DNA of 64,000 bases, taken from contig CAWFXC010000001.1 in NCBI GenBank assembly GCA_963819735.1, positions 2,170,001 to 2,234,000 of the forward strand. Reading direction: 5' to 3'. Shown piece by piece: positions 8,838 to 17,906 of the stretch. The notes beneath the pieces are model-generated. The model saw only the letters and a program-made list of their open reading frames with translations, was not told where the DNA came from and did no database searches. Numbering within the stretch: the first letter of the stretch is position 1; each line of letters starts with the position of its first letter. The DNA is from CAWFXC01 sp963819735 (GTDB lineage: Bacteria > Actinomycetota > Acidimicrobiia > IMCC26256 > DASPTH01). A program made the position numbers and the translations under genes.

Positions 8838-9802
8838 GAGCAACCCGGTCGCGCCCGGTCGGCGTGGCCACCGCGCGCGTCGTGGTGGGCGAGCTCGTCG
8901 CCACCCTGGGCCTGCCGCCGATCCCGGAGGCCCGGCCGGGCGCCGACCTCTGGATCCGCCGAGTAGAGGGTTCCCCGCTCCCCGAACCCGCACCGCTGCT
9001 GCGCGCCGCCGACGGCTGGGTCCATCCCGGCCCGTCGACGGGGTGGCCGACGTTCGTCGACATGGTCACGGCCCTCGGCGCCCCACCGGCGCGGCCCGGT
9101 GCGCGATTCCCCGATCTCTCGTCGCTCGCCGCCGACACGATCGACACCGAGGCCGGCGCGTGGCTCCTGCCCGCGGTGGCGGTACGTGCCCGCCCGGCCG
9201 TCGCGCCCCGCGTTCCCGTGCCGCCCGCCCCCGTCGCCGTGCGCGACGCGCACGTGGTCGTGCTCGGCACCGCGTGGGCCACCCCGTTGATCGGCCTGCT
9301 CCTGGCCCGGCTCGGGGCACGGGTGCAGCGGGTGGAGCACCCCGGCCGGCCCGATCCGTTCCCGCTCCACGACCGTCTGGCCCAGGGCCAGACGACCGTT
9401 GCCCTCGACCTCGGTGAGCCGCGCGACCGCGATCGATTCGGTGACCTGTTGGAGACCGCTGATCTGCTCGTCGACGGGCACCCGCCGCGGGTGCTCGCCA
9501 ACGCGGGCCTTTCCGACGATCAGCTGGCGCGCGATCGATCGGGGCTCGCAGTGCTCCGCGTGGCGGCGTTCGCCGACGGTGATCGACCCGGCTACGGGCC
9601 CGCGGCCGAGTGTCGCGGGGGATGGGCCGCGCGGCACGACCCGCCCCGGCTCGGTCGATCATCGGTCGCCGATCCGGTGGCCGGGCTGCTCGGCGCGCTG
9701 GCCGCGATCGAGCTGCTCGATCAGGGCCGCGGTGCACGCGGGCGTATGTCGCTCGAAGGGGCCGTCGGTCATCTCCTCGCTCACGAGACTGCCCGTGGCT
9801 GA
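8834..9802 (+). CDS. CaiB/BaiF-like family III CoA-transferase, short form
   Basis: A 322-residue protein whose second half matches family III CoA-transferases: VVVLGTAWATPLIGLLLARLGARVQRVEHPGRPDPF, then TVALDLGEPRDRDRFGDLLETADLLVDG and a C-terminal DPVAGLLGALAAIELLDQGRG segment. Known members move CoA between carboxylic acids and are near 400 residues, so this one is short and its N-terminal 120 residues are unusual. Both ends overlap enoyl-CoA hydratase genes (ATGA upstream, 8 bases downstream), pointing to a three-gene unit acting on one acyl-CoA pathway. Confidence 0.7.
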   Translation: MRATRSRPVGVATARVVVGELVATLGLPPIPEARPGADLWIRRVEGSPLPEPAPLLRAADGWVHPGPSTGWPTFVDMVTALGAPPARPGARFPDLSSLAADTIDTEAGAWLLPAVAVRARPAVAPRVPVPPAPVAVRDAHVVVLGTAWATPLIGLLLARLGARVQRVEHPGRPDPFPLHDRLAQGQTTVALDLGEPRDRDRFGDLLETADLLVDGHPPRVLANAGLSDDQLARDRSGLAVLRVAAFADGDRPGYGPAAECRGGWAARHDPPRLGRSSVADPVAGLLGALAAIELLDQGRGARGRMSLEGAVGHLLAHETARG

Positions 9803-10511
9803 TCCGCGGCCGCGACTCCGAGTGAGTGCTGCCGACGGCATCACCGAGATCGTGTTCGATCATCCCCCGATCAACATCTACGACGTCGCGACGCGCGACG
9901 AGCTCTGCGAGGTACTCACTGCGGTCATCGCGGACTCCGACGTTCGGGTCGTCGTGTTCCGTGCGACGGGCGACCACTTCTCCGCCGGCGCCGACCTCCG
10001 CGAGTTCGGTACGGCCCCGTCGTTGTTCGCGATGCGCGACGCACGTTGGGGGCGCGACGTGTGGGGCCTCTTGCGCGCGGTGCCGGTGCCGATGATCGCC
10101 TCGATGCAGGGGAACGCGGTGGGCTTCGGCTTCGAGCTCGCGCTGCAGTGCGACGTGCGCCTCGCCGCCGACGACTGCATCGTCGCGTTGCCCGAAGCCC
10201 GCGTCGGGATGCTCCCGGCGGGCGGGGCGAGCCAGACGCTCCCGCGGGTGGTCGGCACCAGCGCGGCATTGCACGCGGTCATCACGGGCGAACGATTTCC
10301 CGCCCTCGAGGCCCGCGAGCGCGGCTTCGTCGACGAGGTGGTGCCACGCGCACGACTCGAGATGCGCACGCGCGCTCTCGCCACTGCCCTGGCCGCGCGC
10401 CCGCCCGCGGCGGTCCGGGCGGCGAAAGCGGCCGTGTGGGCGGCGCTCGACGTCCCGCTTGCGGTCGGCATCGCGCGCGAGGCCGACCTCGCCGCCGCGC
10501 TGCGCTCGTAG
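9795..10511 (+). CDS. enoyl-CoA hydratase/isomerase family protein
   Basis: A 238-residue crotonase-fold protein from GTG 9795. It has the substrate-binding DHFSAGADLREF segment, the oxyanion loop MQGNAVGFGFELALQCDVRL and the ALPEARVGMLPAGGASQTLPR block, so both catalytic glutamates appear present. It is distinct from the hydratase two genes upstream. A MenB role is unlikely because it is much shorter than MenB (about 275-300 residues). It overlaps the CaiB-like gene by 8 bases. Confidence 0.87.
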   Translation: MADPRPRLRVSAADGITEIVFDHPPINIYDVATRDELCEVLTAVIADSDVRVVVFRATGDHFSAGADLREFGTAPSLFAMRDARWGRDVWGLLRAVPVPMIASMQGNAVGFGFELALQCDVRLAADDCIVALPEARVGMLPAGGASQTLPRVVGTSAALHAVITGERFPALEARERGFVDEVVPRARLEMRTRALATALAARPPAAVRAAKAAVWAALDVPLAVGIAREADLAAALRS

Positions 10512-10584
10512 CGCCACGACCGTCGACGACGTGATCGCCGACGGGCGAGGAAGGCGCCGGAGGACGGCCGCTAGTCTCGGACGG

Positions 10585-11127
10585 GTGCCCACCACCCACG
10601 GCGTCGTCGGCCCGGTTCCCGCAGGTCAGGACCCCGAGGAGTACGACAAGCTCCGCCGACGCGTGCTGTGGAAGATGCCGTCGGGCCTCTACGTCCTCGG
10701 CTCGCGCGCCGGCGAGCGCCGCAACGGGATGACCATCAACTGGGTCACGCAGGTGTCGTTCGACCCAAAGCTCGTCGCGGTCGGCGTGGAGCACGAGGCG
10801 TTCACGCACGAGCTCGTGTCGGAGGGCGGCGTGTTCAGCCTCAACTTCATCGCCATCGACGACCGGGCGATCGTGCGCAAGTTCACCAAGCCGGTCGACG
10901 TGGACCTTGCCGCGGGCACGCTCAACGGATTCCCGTTCCACGACGGCACCACGGGCGCGCCGATCCTCGACCAGGCGGTGGCGTACCTCGACTGCGAGGT
11001 GCGCCAGGCCGTCGAGCTCGGCGGCCACACGCTGTTCCTCGGCGAGATCGTCGACACCGGCTTCCAACTCGACGAAGAGACCCCGGTATTGCGGATGGAG
11101 GACACCCGCATGAACTACGGCGGTTAG
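10585..11127 (+). CDS. flavin reductase-like domain protein
   Basis: A 180-residue single-domain protein from GTG 10585. WKMPSGLYVLGSRAGERRNGMTINWVTQVSFDPKLVAVGVE and FSLNFIAIDDR are typical of flavin reductase-like (FMN-binding split barrel) proteins, which supply reduced flavin or act as flavoprotein subunits. The last 10 codons and the stop (RMEDTRMNYGG) fall inside the first copy of the 68-bp tandem repeat that follows, so the repeat was probably created by tandem duplication of the gene's 3' end. Confidence 0.88.
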   Translation: MPTTHGVVGPVPAGQDPEEYDKLRRRVLWKMPSGLYVLGSRAGERRNGMTINWVTQVSFDPKLVAVGVEHEAFTHELVSEGGVFSLNFIAIDDRAIVRKFTKPVDVDLAAGTLNGFPFHDGTTGAPILDQAVAYLDCEVRQAVELGGHTLFLGEIVDTGFQLDEETPVLRMEDTRMNYGG

Positions 11128-11425
11128 TGGTCGAGCTGGCTGCGGGTGTCCGACCCGAGGTGATGGAGGACACCCGCATGAACTACGGCGGTTAGTGGTC
11201 GAGCTGGCTGCGGGTGTCCGACCCGAGGTGATGGAGGACACCCGCATGAACTACGGCGGTTAGTGGTCGAGCTGGCTGCGGGTGTCCGACCCGAGGTGAT
11301 GGAGGACACCCGCATGAACTACGGCGGTTAGTGGTCGAGCTGGCTGCGGGTGTCCGACCCGAGGTGATGGAGGACACCCGCATGAACTACGGCGGTTAGT
11401 GGTCGAGCTGGCTGCGGGTGTCCGA
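11095..11425. repeat. 68-bp tandem repeat, five copies, each with an 11-bp dyad
   Basis: Copies begin at 11095, 11163, 11231, 11299 and 11367; the last is shortened by about 10 bases. The units look essentially identical. Each starts with atggaggacacccgcatg, so each holds an ATG-started 10-codon frame plus stop that repeats the C-terminus of the preceding gene. In every unit GGACACCCGCA pairs perfectly with TGCGGGTGTCC across a 30-base loop (first copy: 11100-11110 with 11141-11151). The array could act as serial terminators or a protein or RNA binding array between the flavin reductase and acyl-CoA synthetase genes. Confidence 0.97.
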
Positions 11426-11506
11426 GTCGGCTCAAAGACAGGGAGAGCAGGTCTCCTAGTACGCTCCGGTGCGATCAGCGCAGGCGCACCGGGAGACGCT
11501 CCGACG

Positions 11507-13147
11507 ATGCAGTCGACCATGCAGGACTTTCCGCTCACCGTCGGCATGATCTTCCGTCATGGACGCGCCGTCTTCGGCGAGAGCGAGGTCGTCACCTTCG
11601 AGGGCGACGGTTCCCGCCGGGCCAGCTACGCCGAGGTCGCCGAGCGCAGCGACCGTTTGGCGATTGGCCTCCAGGGTCTCGGCATCACGACGGGCGACCG
11701 CGTCGGCACCTTCCTCTGGAACACCCAGGAGCACCTGGAGGCGTACTTCGCGGTGCCCGGGATCGGGGCGGTCCTCCACACGCTCAATCTCCGCCTGTTC
11801 CCCGAGCAACTCGTCTACATCGTCAACCACGCCGCCGACCGCGTGATCATCGTCGACGACAACCTCGTTCCCGTGCTGTCCCGCGTCGCGGGCGAGTTGA
11901 AGACGGTCGAGCGCTACGTCGTGGTGGGCGATGGCGACGCGTCCGAGCTCGAGGCGGCGGCGCCCAATGCCGAGGTCCTGCGCTACGACGCGTTGCTCGC
12001 GGCGAGCGATCCCACCGGGTTCGAGTATCCGGAGGTCGACGAGAAGGCCGCCGCCGCGATGTGTTACACGAGCGGCACCACCGGCAACCCGAAGGGCGTG
12101 GTGTACTCGCACCGGTCCACGTTCCTGCACTCGATGGCGTCGGGTACCGGCGCGGTGGTGGCATACACCTCCAACGACCGGATCCTGCCGATCGTCCCGA
12201 TGTTCCACGCCAATGCTTGGGGTACGCCCTACGCGGGATGGATGGCCGGCGCCGACCTCCTCATGCCCGGGCGGTTCCTGCAGGCCGAGCCCCTCGCGAC
12301 CTTCGTCAACCAGGAAGTGGTCACCTGCGCGTGCGCGGTCCCCACGATCTGGGCCGACCTGCTCCGCTATTCCGAGAACCACGACATCGACTTCTCGCAC
12401 CTGCGTCACGTCACCTGTGGCGGCGCCGCGGTGCCCCGCGTGCTCATGGAGCGCTTCCAGGAGCGCTTCGGGGTCCGGATCATCCAGGGTTGGGGCATGA
12501 CCGAGACCAGCCCACTCGCCGCGCTCGGCCATCCGCCGCGCGGCATCGAGCCGGGCACCCCCGAGGATCTCGATTGGCGGGCGCTCACCGGACGGATCAT
12601 TCCCGGCGTCGAGCTGCGCATCGTCGACGACGACGGCACCGTTCTCCCGTGGGACGGCGAAGCCATCGGCGAGATCCAGGTGCGCGGGCCGTGGGTCACC
12701 GCGTCGTACTACGACGATCCCGCGCCCGAGAAGTTCGACCACGGTTGGTTGCGCACCGGCGACATCGCCAGTGTCACCCCGAACGGCTACATCAAGATCA
12801 GCGACCGCTCGAAGGACGTCATCAAGTCGGGCGGGGAGTGGATCTCGTCGGTCGAGCTCGAAGGATTGATCATGGGCCACCCCGCGGTCGCCGAAGCCGC
12901 GGTGATCGCGGTTCCCGATCCGCGGTGGGACGAACGCCCGCTCGCGTGCGTCGTCCTGCGGGAGGGCGCCACCGCGACGGCGGAGGAGCTGCGCGACTTC
13001 CTCGCCGGTCACGTCGCCAAGTGGCAGCTCCCCGAACGGTGGACGTTCATCGACGAGGTCCCGAAGACCAGCGTCGGCAAGTTCGACAAGAAGGTGCTGC
13101 GCGTGGAGTACGCCGACGGGGCGCTCGCGGTCGAGGAGCTCCGGTAG
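11507..13147 (+). CDS. fatty-acyl-CoA synthetase (AMP-forming)
   Basis: A 546-residue adenylate-forming ligase that activates a fatty acid to its CoA thioester. P-loop CYTSGTTGNPKGVVYSH, the A5 motif QGWGMTETSP, the hinge WLRTGDIASVTPNGYIKISDRSKDVIKSGGEWIS and the A10 lysine (KTSVGKFDKK) are all present. The residue pattern is closest in memory to medium/long-chain FadD/AlkK-type ligases. The ATG at 11507 is preferred over upstream codons that lie in the last copy of the tandem repeat. It is the last member of the CoA-metabolism block. Confidence 0.92.
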   Translation: MQSTMQDFPLTVGMIFRHGRAVFGESEVVTFEGDGSRRASYAEVAERSDRLAIGLQGLGITTGDRVGTFLWNTQEHLEAYFAVPGIGAVLHTLNLRLFPEQLVYIVNHAADRVIIVDDNLVPVLSRVAGELKTVERYVVVGDGDASELEAAAPNAEVLRYDALLAASDPTGFEYPEVDEKAAAAMCYTSGTTGNPKGVVYSHRSTFLHSMASGTGAVVAYTSNDRILPIVPMFHANAWGTPYAGWMAGADLLMPGRFLQAEPLATFVNQEVVTCACAVPTIWADLLRYSENHDIDFSHLRHVTCGGAAVPRVLMERFQERFGVRIIQGWGMTETSPLAALGHPPRGIEPGTPEDLDWRALTGRIIPGVELRIVDDDGTVLPWDGEAIGEIQVRGPWVTASYYDDPAPEKFDHGWLRTGDIASVTPNGYIKISDRSKDVIKSGGEWISSVELEGLIMGHPAVAEAAVIAVPDPRWDERPLACVVLREGATATAEELRDFLAGHVAKWQLPERWTFIDEVPKTSVGKFDKKVLRVEYADGALAVEELR

Positions 13148-13166
13148 CCCGATTGTTGCCGACATC

Positions 13167-15167
13167 TTGATCACACCGACGCTCGCCGATTCCGTCTTCG
13201 CCCAGCTGGGAGACGAGCTCTGGCTCCTGCTGCCCGCGTTCCTGTTCGCGCTCCTCGCCGGCGCGTTCATCGGGCGCGTGCTCGGGGTGCGGCGTTCGGT
13301 CGCGGCCACCGTGCTGTCGGGCGTGATCGGCTGGCTCGTCGGGGTGGGCGTCGCCCTGCTGGTCGCGTCGAACACCCAGCCCGCGACCGACGAGTTCGCC
13401 CGCAACCTCTTTCTGTTCTCGCTCTTCGGGGCGATGGCGGCAGGGGTGTGGATCGAGTTCCTCGCCCGCCCGGGGATCATGGCCCGGGCGCAGACCGGTC
13501 TGCAGTCGGTGCCGCATCCCATGCGCTCGGCGCGACGCCGGGGCCGGCGCGTGCAGCGCTACGCCGAGATCACGCGCATCGCGGTGCGCAACGGGCTGGG
13601 CCCGTCGCTCGGTCTCGGCCGGCGCGACGAGATCGAGGGTGCCGGGAGTCGCCCGCCGGTGCGGCGGCTGCGGCTCGCGTTGGAGGAATGCGGCGGGATG
13701 TTCGTGAAGCTCGGTCAGGTCCTCTCGACCCGCACCGACCTCATCTCGGCCGACGCCGCCCGCGAGCTCTCGTTGTTGCAGGATCACGTCCGACCGGCGG
13801 CCACCGACGACGTCGTCGCCCTGCTCGAATCGGAGCTCGGCGCCCCGCTCGAGGACGTGTTCGCCGGTTTCGACTGGGAACCGCTCGCGGCGGCGTCGAT
13901 CGGCCAGGTGTACCGCGCCCGCCTCCCCGACGGCGCGCCGGTCGTGGTCAAGATCCAACGTCCCGGCATCGACGAATCGGTGCGGGTCGACCTGTCCGTG
14001 CTCGAAGAGCTCGGTGGAGTCATCGAGACCCGCACGTCGTGGGGTGCGGAGTACCGGGTGCTCGACCTCGTCGGCGAGTTCTCCACCCGCCTGCGTGAGG
14101 AGCTCGACTACCGGATCGAAGCGCGCAACGCCCGCACCATCGCCGCCAACCTGCCGCCGGAGTCGCGCATCCGGGTCCCGCTGGTCTACGAGGAGCTCAG
14201 CACGTCGCGCGTGCTGGTGATGGAGTGGCTCGACGGCAAGAGCGTGCGCGAAGTGGCCTGGGGCGACACCCGTATGGGCGCACGCGTGAAGCTCGCCGAC
14301 TCGCTGCTCCGCACGTTCCTCGAGCAGATGTTGCAGGACGGCGTGTTCCATGCCGACCCGCACCCCGGCAACGTCATGCTCCTGGCCGACGGCCGGCTCG
14401 CGCTCATCGACTTCGGTGCTGCGGGCCGCCTCGATCCGGTCCAGCAGGCCGCGCTGCGCGACCTGATGGCGGGGATCAGCCGCCGCGACGCCGACACCGT
14501 CGCCGAAGCGGTGCTGCAGGTGGCCAGTCTCCGGCGCGGCGTCGACGTCGCCGACTTCGAGCGCGCGCTGGCGCGGTTCATGGCGACGCACCTCGCCCCC
14601 GGGTCGCAACCCGACGCCGCGATGTTCAACGCGATGTTGCGGCTCATGTTCGAGTACGGCATCACCATGCCCGCGGAGTGGAGCACGTTCTTCCGGGCCC
14701 TCATCGTGCTCGAGGGCACGCTCACCACCATCGCGCCCGGATACTCGGTGATCGACGCGGCCGAGAGCATCGCCGCGCAGTGGGTCCGCAGCCTCATCAA
14801 CCCGAACTCGGTGCAGCAGGCCGTGCGCGACGAGATCCTGCGCACCGTTCCGATGCTGCGCCGGCTCCCGCGCCACGTCGATCGCGCGTTCACGATGCTC
14901 GAGCGCGACGGGCTACGGGTACGGGTGAGCCATTTCTCCGACGAGCACGACGTCCGCGTCGTGTCGCGCCTCGTCAACCGTCTCGTGTTGGGCTTGTTGG
15001 CGGGCGCGATCGGCCTGCTGTCGGTCGGCCTCATGGCAATCCAGGGCGGCCCGCCGTTCTCCGGCGACACGTCGTTGTTCCGCGTGTTCGGCTACTTCGG
15101 GCTCTTCTGTGCCACCGTGCTCGCGATGCGTGTCATCGTCGCGGTGCTGCGCGACGGCCTGAACTGA
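13167..15167 (+). CDS. ABC1/AarF/UbiB family atypical kinase
   Basis: A 666-residue protein starting at TTG 13167. Two or three N-terminal membrane segments (residues 15-105) precede the ABC1 kinase-like domain: the KxGQ motif in MFVKLGQVLSTR, the Ala-rich loop AAASIGQVYRARL, VVKIQRPG, HADPHPGN and LIDFGAAG. Two more membrane segments end the protein. Members support quinone synthesis or lipid homeostasis; here the nearby men genes make a menaquinone-related role possible but unproven. Confidence 0.93.
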   Translation: MITPTLADSVFAQLGDELWLLLPAFLFALLAGAFIGRVLGVRRSVAATVLSGVIGWLVGVGVALLVASNTQPATDEFARNLFLFSLFGAMAAGVWIEFLARPGIMARAQTGLQSVPHPMRSARRRGRRVQRYAEITRIAVRNGLGPSLGLGRRDEIEGAGSRPPVRRLRLALEECGGMFVKLGQVLSTRTDLISADAARELSLLQDHVRPAATDDVVALLESELGAPLEDVFAGFDWEPLAAASIGQVYRARLPDGAPVVVKIQRPGIDESVRVDLSVLEELGGVIETRTSWGAEYRVLDLVGEFSTRLREELDYRIEARNARTIAANLPPESRIRVPLVYEELSTSRVLVMEWLDGKSVREVAWGDTRMGARVKLADSLLRTFLEQMLQDGVFHADPHPGNVMLLADGRLALIDFGAAGRLDPVQQAALRDLMAGISRRDADTVAEAVLQVASLRRGVDVADFERALARFMATHLAPGSQPDAAMFNAMLRLMFEYGITMPAEWSTFFRALIVLEGTLTTIAPGYSVIDAAESIAAQWVRSLINPNSVQQAVRDEILRTVPMLRRLPRHVDRAFTMLERDGLRVRVSHFSDEHDVRVVSRLVNRLVLGLLAGAIGLLSVGLMAIQGGPPFSGDTSLFRVFGYFGLFCATVLAMRVIVAVLRDGLN

Positions 15168-15177
15168 ACGCGATCGC

Positions 15178-16086
15178 TCACTCCGTCGTCGGACGCGTGC
15201 GGCGGGTGATCGTGTCCGCGAGTTGGTGTTCGTGGATCTGATCGAACCGGGCCGCCGAACGCGAGAGCACGAACGTGGCGGTGCCCATCGCGACGACCGA
15301 CACCAGGATCGCCAACCAACCGGCGACGCTCTGCGTCGGGATCTCCTCGTGCAACATCGTGATGCCGACGATCGCGGCCACGACCGGCTCGACGACGGTC
15401 AGCGTCGGGAGTGACGCGGTGAGCGATCCGGCCTGGAACGCGCGCTGGTTGATCACGAAACCGAGGATGCCGAGCACCAGCAGCGCGTACGGCTCCCAGT
15501 AGGCGAGCGCGCCGAAGCCGTGGTCGCTCATGAGGACGACGCTCGACTTGGTGAGTGCCGCGGTCAGACCGAACAACCCGCCGGTCGCGAACGCGAAAAG
15601 CACGGCCCGACGCGTCCCCACCGACCGCGTGGCGGCGGCGATGCACCCGCCGAGGATCGGGCCGGCGATCGCCGCGCACACCAGCCACGCCTCGTTGGAG
15701 GCCTGGTCTCGGCCGCCGTCGGTCCCCGCGAGGACCAGGAACACGGTGAGCCCGGCGGCCAGGATGCACGCCCACGCGAACTCCTTGCGCCCCAACTTCC
15801 GCCCCGACCACCACGCACTGGCCGGAAGGGCGAACAAGATCCCGCTGGTGATCACCGGTTGCACCACGAGGAGCTCGCCCACCCCCAGCGCGGCCGCCTG
15901 GAGCCCGTATCCGATGCCGTCGGCCCCCAGCCCGGCCAACCACAAGGGCTTCCGGGCGAGCCGGAGCACCAGGCGGACCCCGCCGCCGCCCCGCGAACCG
16001 TCGTCGGCCTCGGCTTCGCGCTGCTGGAGCACGGAGGCGGCGGCGTACGCCAGAGCGGCTCCGAGGGCCAACAACACCGCCAACAT
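15178..16086 (-). CDS. EamA/DMT-family transporter
   Basis: About 302 residues from the ATG at 16086, with roughly ten hydrophobic segments arranged as two EamA-like halves (for example VLLALGAALAYAAASVLQ at the start and PTLTVVEPVVAAIVGITML late, where the conserved VEPV is seen). Substrate unknown. It converges with the UbiB gene (10 bases apart) and is divergent from the glycosyltransferase gene with only 27 bases between the start codons. Confidence 0.82.
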   Translation of the reverse strand: MLAVLLALGAALAYAAASVLQQREAEADDGSRGGGGVRLVLRLARKPLWLAGLGADGIGYGLQAAALGVGELLVVQPVITSGILFALPASAWWSGRKLGRKEFAWACILAAGLTVFLVLAGTDGGRDQASNEAWLVCAAIAGPILGGCIAAATRSVGTRRAVLFAFATGGLFGLTAALTKSSVVLMSDHGFGALAYWEPYALLVLGILGFVINQRAFQAGSLTASLPTLTVVEPVVAAIVGITMLHEEIPTQSVAGWLAILVSVVAMGTATFVLSRSAARFDQIHEHQLADTITRRTRPTTE

Positions 16087-16113
16087 CCGCTGGGGACGGT
16101 AGTCTCTGCACTC

Positions 16114-17880
16114 GTGCGTCGGAGCATCCTCATCGTCTCCGCGTCCATGGGCGCGGGTCACGACGGCGCAGCCAAAGAGCTCCACCGGCGTCTCGACGCC
16201 TCGGGGCACCGGGTTGAAGTCGTTGACTTCCTCGACGCGGTCGCATTCCACATCGGGCCCGTGCTGCGGTGGTTCTACCAAGTGCAGCTCCGGATGTTCC
16301 CGTGGAGCTACGAGCTCAGCTACAAACTGTCGCCGCTGCTGCGCGCGCCGACGGTCATGGTCGACACGTGGCTCACGCGACGCAAGCTGAAGCGGATCAT
16401 CAAGGAGTTCCGTCCCGACGCGATCGTGTCGGTGTATCCGCTGGCGTCGTTGGTGCTCGGGCGCATGCGGCGCAAGAAGCGGCTGCGCGTCCCGGTGATC
16501 ACCTACCTCACCGACTTCGGCGTGCACTCGCTCTGGGTGCACCGCGGCATCGATCGTCACTTGGCCGTGAGTCAGCTCTCGGCGGAGGCCGCGACCTCGC
16601 GCGGTGGGAGAGATGCCCGCGCACGCGGTCCGCTGGTCAGCGAGCGGTTCCGGGAGACGAAGTACGACCGCGAGGCGGTGCGCAGCAACCTCGGCCTCTC
16701 GCCCGACGACCGCGCCGTCCTGATCGTCGCCGGTTCCTGGGGCGTCGGCGACATCCTGGCGACGGTCGAGGCCATCGGCCACAGCGGCGAGTTCCATCCG
16801 ATCACGGTGTGTGGACGCGACACCGACCTGCGCGATCAGCTCGAGGCCGGCGGTTTCGGCACCGTCATCGGGTGGACCGACGAGATGCCGGCGCTCATGA
16901 CCGCGGCCGACGCACTGGTCGAGAACGCCGGTGGTCTCACGTGCATGGAGGCGTTCGCCATCGGCCTCCCGGTGATCACCTATCTGCCCATCGCCGGCCA
17001 CGGCAAGGACAACGCCGAGATGATGGCCCGGGCCGGCGTCAACTGCTACGCGCACGACGCCGACGAGCTGCACGACATCCTGCGCAAGGTCACCCGGCCG
17101 GGTCCCGAACGCGAAGCACTGGTGGAGACTGCGCACCGCCTCTTCGTCGCCGACCCCGCCGCCGACGTCGAAGAGCTCGCCGATACGGAGCACCTCATCG
17201 ACCGCAAGGGCAGAGTCGTCGCGTTGCGCGCACCGCGCGGGCGTCGGACCGCCACCATTGCCGCGGTGAGCGTGGTCGCGCTCTACGCCGGGCTCACCCT
17301 GGGCGCGCAAGCGGTGTCGGCAGTCGGCGTCGGGGTGGCGAAGCCACCGAAGGGCGTCACCCACACCGCGTACGTCGGGATCCGCCTCGATCACGCCCAG
17401 CTCACGGATCCGTTGCTGCTCGACGAGATCCGCACCCTCGGCGTGTCGGTCGTGGTCGATGCCCACGCGGCTTCCCACGCGTCGGTGGTGCTGGCGCGGC
17501 TCACCACCGAGGGCGTCGACATCGCCAACGGTGGTTGGGGCAAGGGTTCGTTCCTGCGGTGGAACCGCGCCCGCAACGACGTCGCCAAGGCCGGCCGCAT
17601 CATCGCCCGGGAAGCCGGCCAACCGGCGCGCGAGTTCTGCCCGGGGCGGCGGCTCGATGCGTTCGACCAGTACTACTCGCACAACCAGAAGCAGCGGATG
17701 GTCGTGGCGAACCACACCTTTCGGCCCGAGAGCCTGCCCCTGCGGCTCGAATCGGGGAAGGTCTACGTGCTCGACGGTCGTGAGCGCGATTCCACCGCGA
17801 TGGAAGTTGCGGTCGCCGACCTCGAAACGCAGTTCGCGCACGACGGCCTCCGGGCGGCACCCCTCGGGGACCTTCGCTGA
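16114..17880 (+). CDS. MGDG-synthase-like glycosyltransferase fused to a deacetylase-like domain
   Basis: A 588-residue protein from GTG 16114. Residues 1-370 form a GT-B glycolipid glycosyltransferase: VSASMGAGHDGAAKELHRRL is the MGDG-synthase/diacylglycerol glucosyltransferase N-terminus, and ALVENAGGLTCMEAFAIGLPVITYLPIAGHGKDN the sugar-nucleotide side. After a membrane segment (about 385-410, IAAVSVVALYAGLTLGA) comes a C-terminal 180 residues that resembles the NodB polysaccharide-deacetylase fold but lacks the TFDDGPD and HxxxH metal motifs, so it is probably not catalytic. A true deacetylase gene follows 26 bases downstream, suggesting joint work on a cell-envelope glycolipid. Confidence 0.8.
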   Translation: MRRSILIVSASMGAGHDGAAKELHRRLDASGHRVEVVDFLDAVAFHIGPVLRWFYQVQLRMFPWSYELSYKLSPLLRAPTVMVDTWLTRRKLKRIIKEFRPDAIVSVYPLASLVLGRMRRKKRLRVPVITYLTDFGVHSLWVHRGIDRHLAVSQLSAEAATSRGGRDARARGPLVSERFRETKYDREAVRSNLGLSPDDRAVLIVAGSWGVGDILATVEAIGHSGEFHPITVCGRDTDLRDQLEAGGFGTVIGWTDEMPALMTAADALVENAGGLTCMEAFAIGLPVITYLPIAGHGKDNAEMMARAGVNCYAHDADELHDILRKVTRPGPEREALVETAHRLFVADPAADVEELADTEHLIDRKGRVVALRAPRGRRTATIAAVSVVALYAGLTLGAQAVSAVGVGVAKPPKGVTHTAYVGIRLDHAQLTDPLLLDEIRTLGVSVVVDAHAASHASVVLARLTTEGVDIANGGWGKGSFLRWNRARNDVAKAGRIIAREAGQPAREFCPGRRLDAFDQYYSHNQKQRMVVANHTFRPESLPLRLESGKVYVLDGRERDSTAMEVAVADLETQFAHDGLRAAPLGDLR

Positions 17881-17906
17881 GTCGGTCCCGTAGCACGTCC
17901 GGTCTC

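Noticed and set aside
9795..10511. MenB (dihydroxynaphthoyl-CoA synthase)
   Set aside because: A crotonase-fold enzyme near the men genes, but much shorter than MenB and embedded in a different, overlapping CoA gene trio.
11124..11547. Repeated minus-strand frames across the 68-bp array
   Set aside because: They only reflect the repeat lacking stops in those frames; the proteins are repeats of the DNA unit with no homology.
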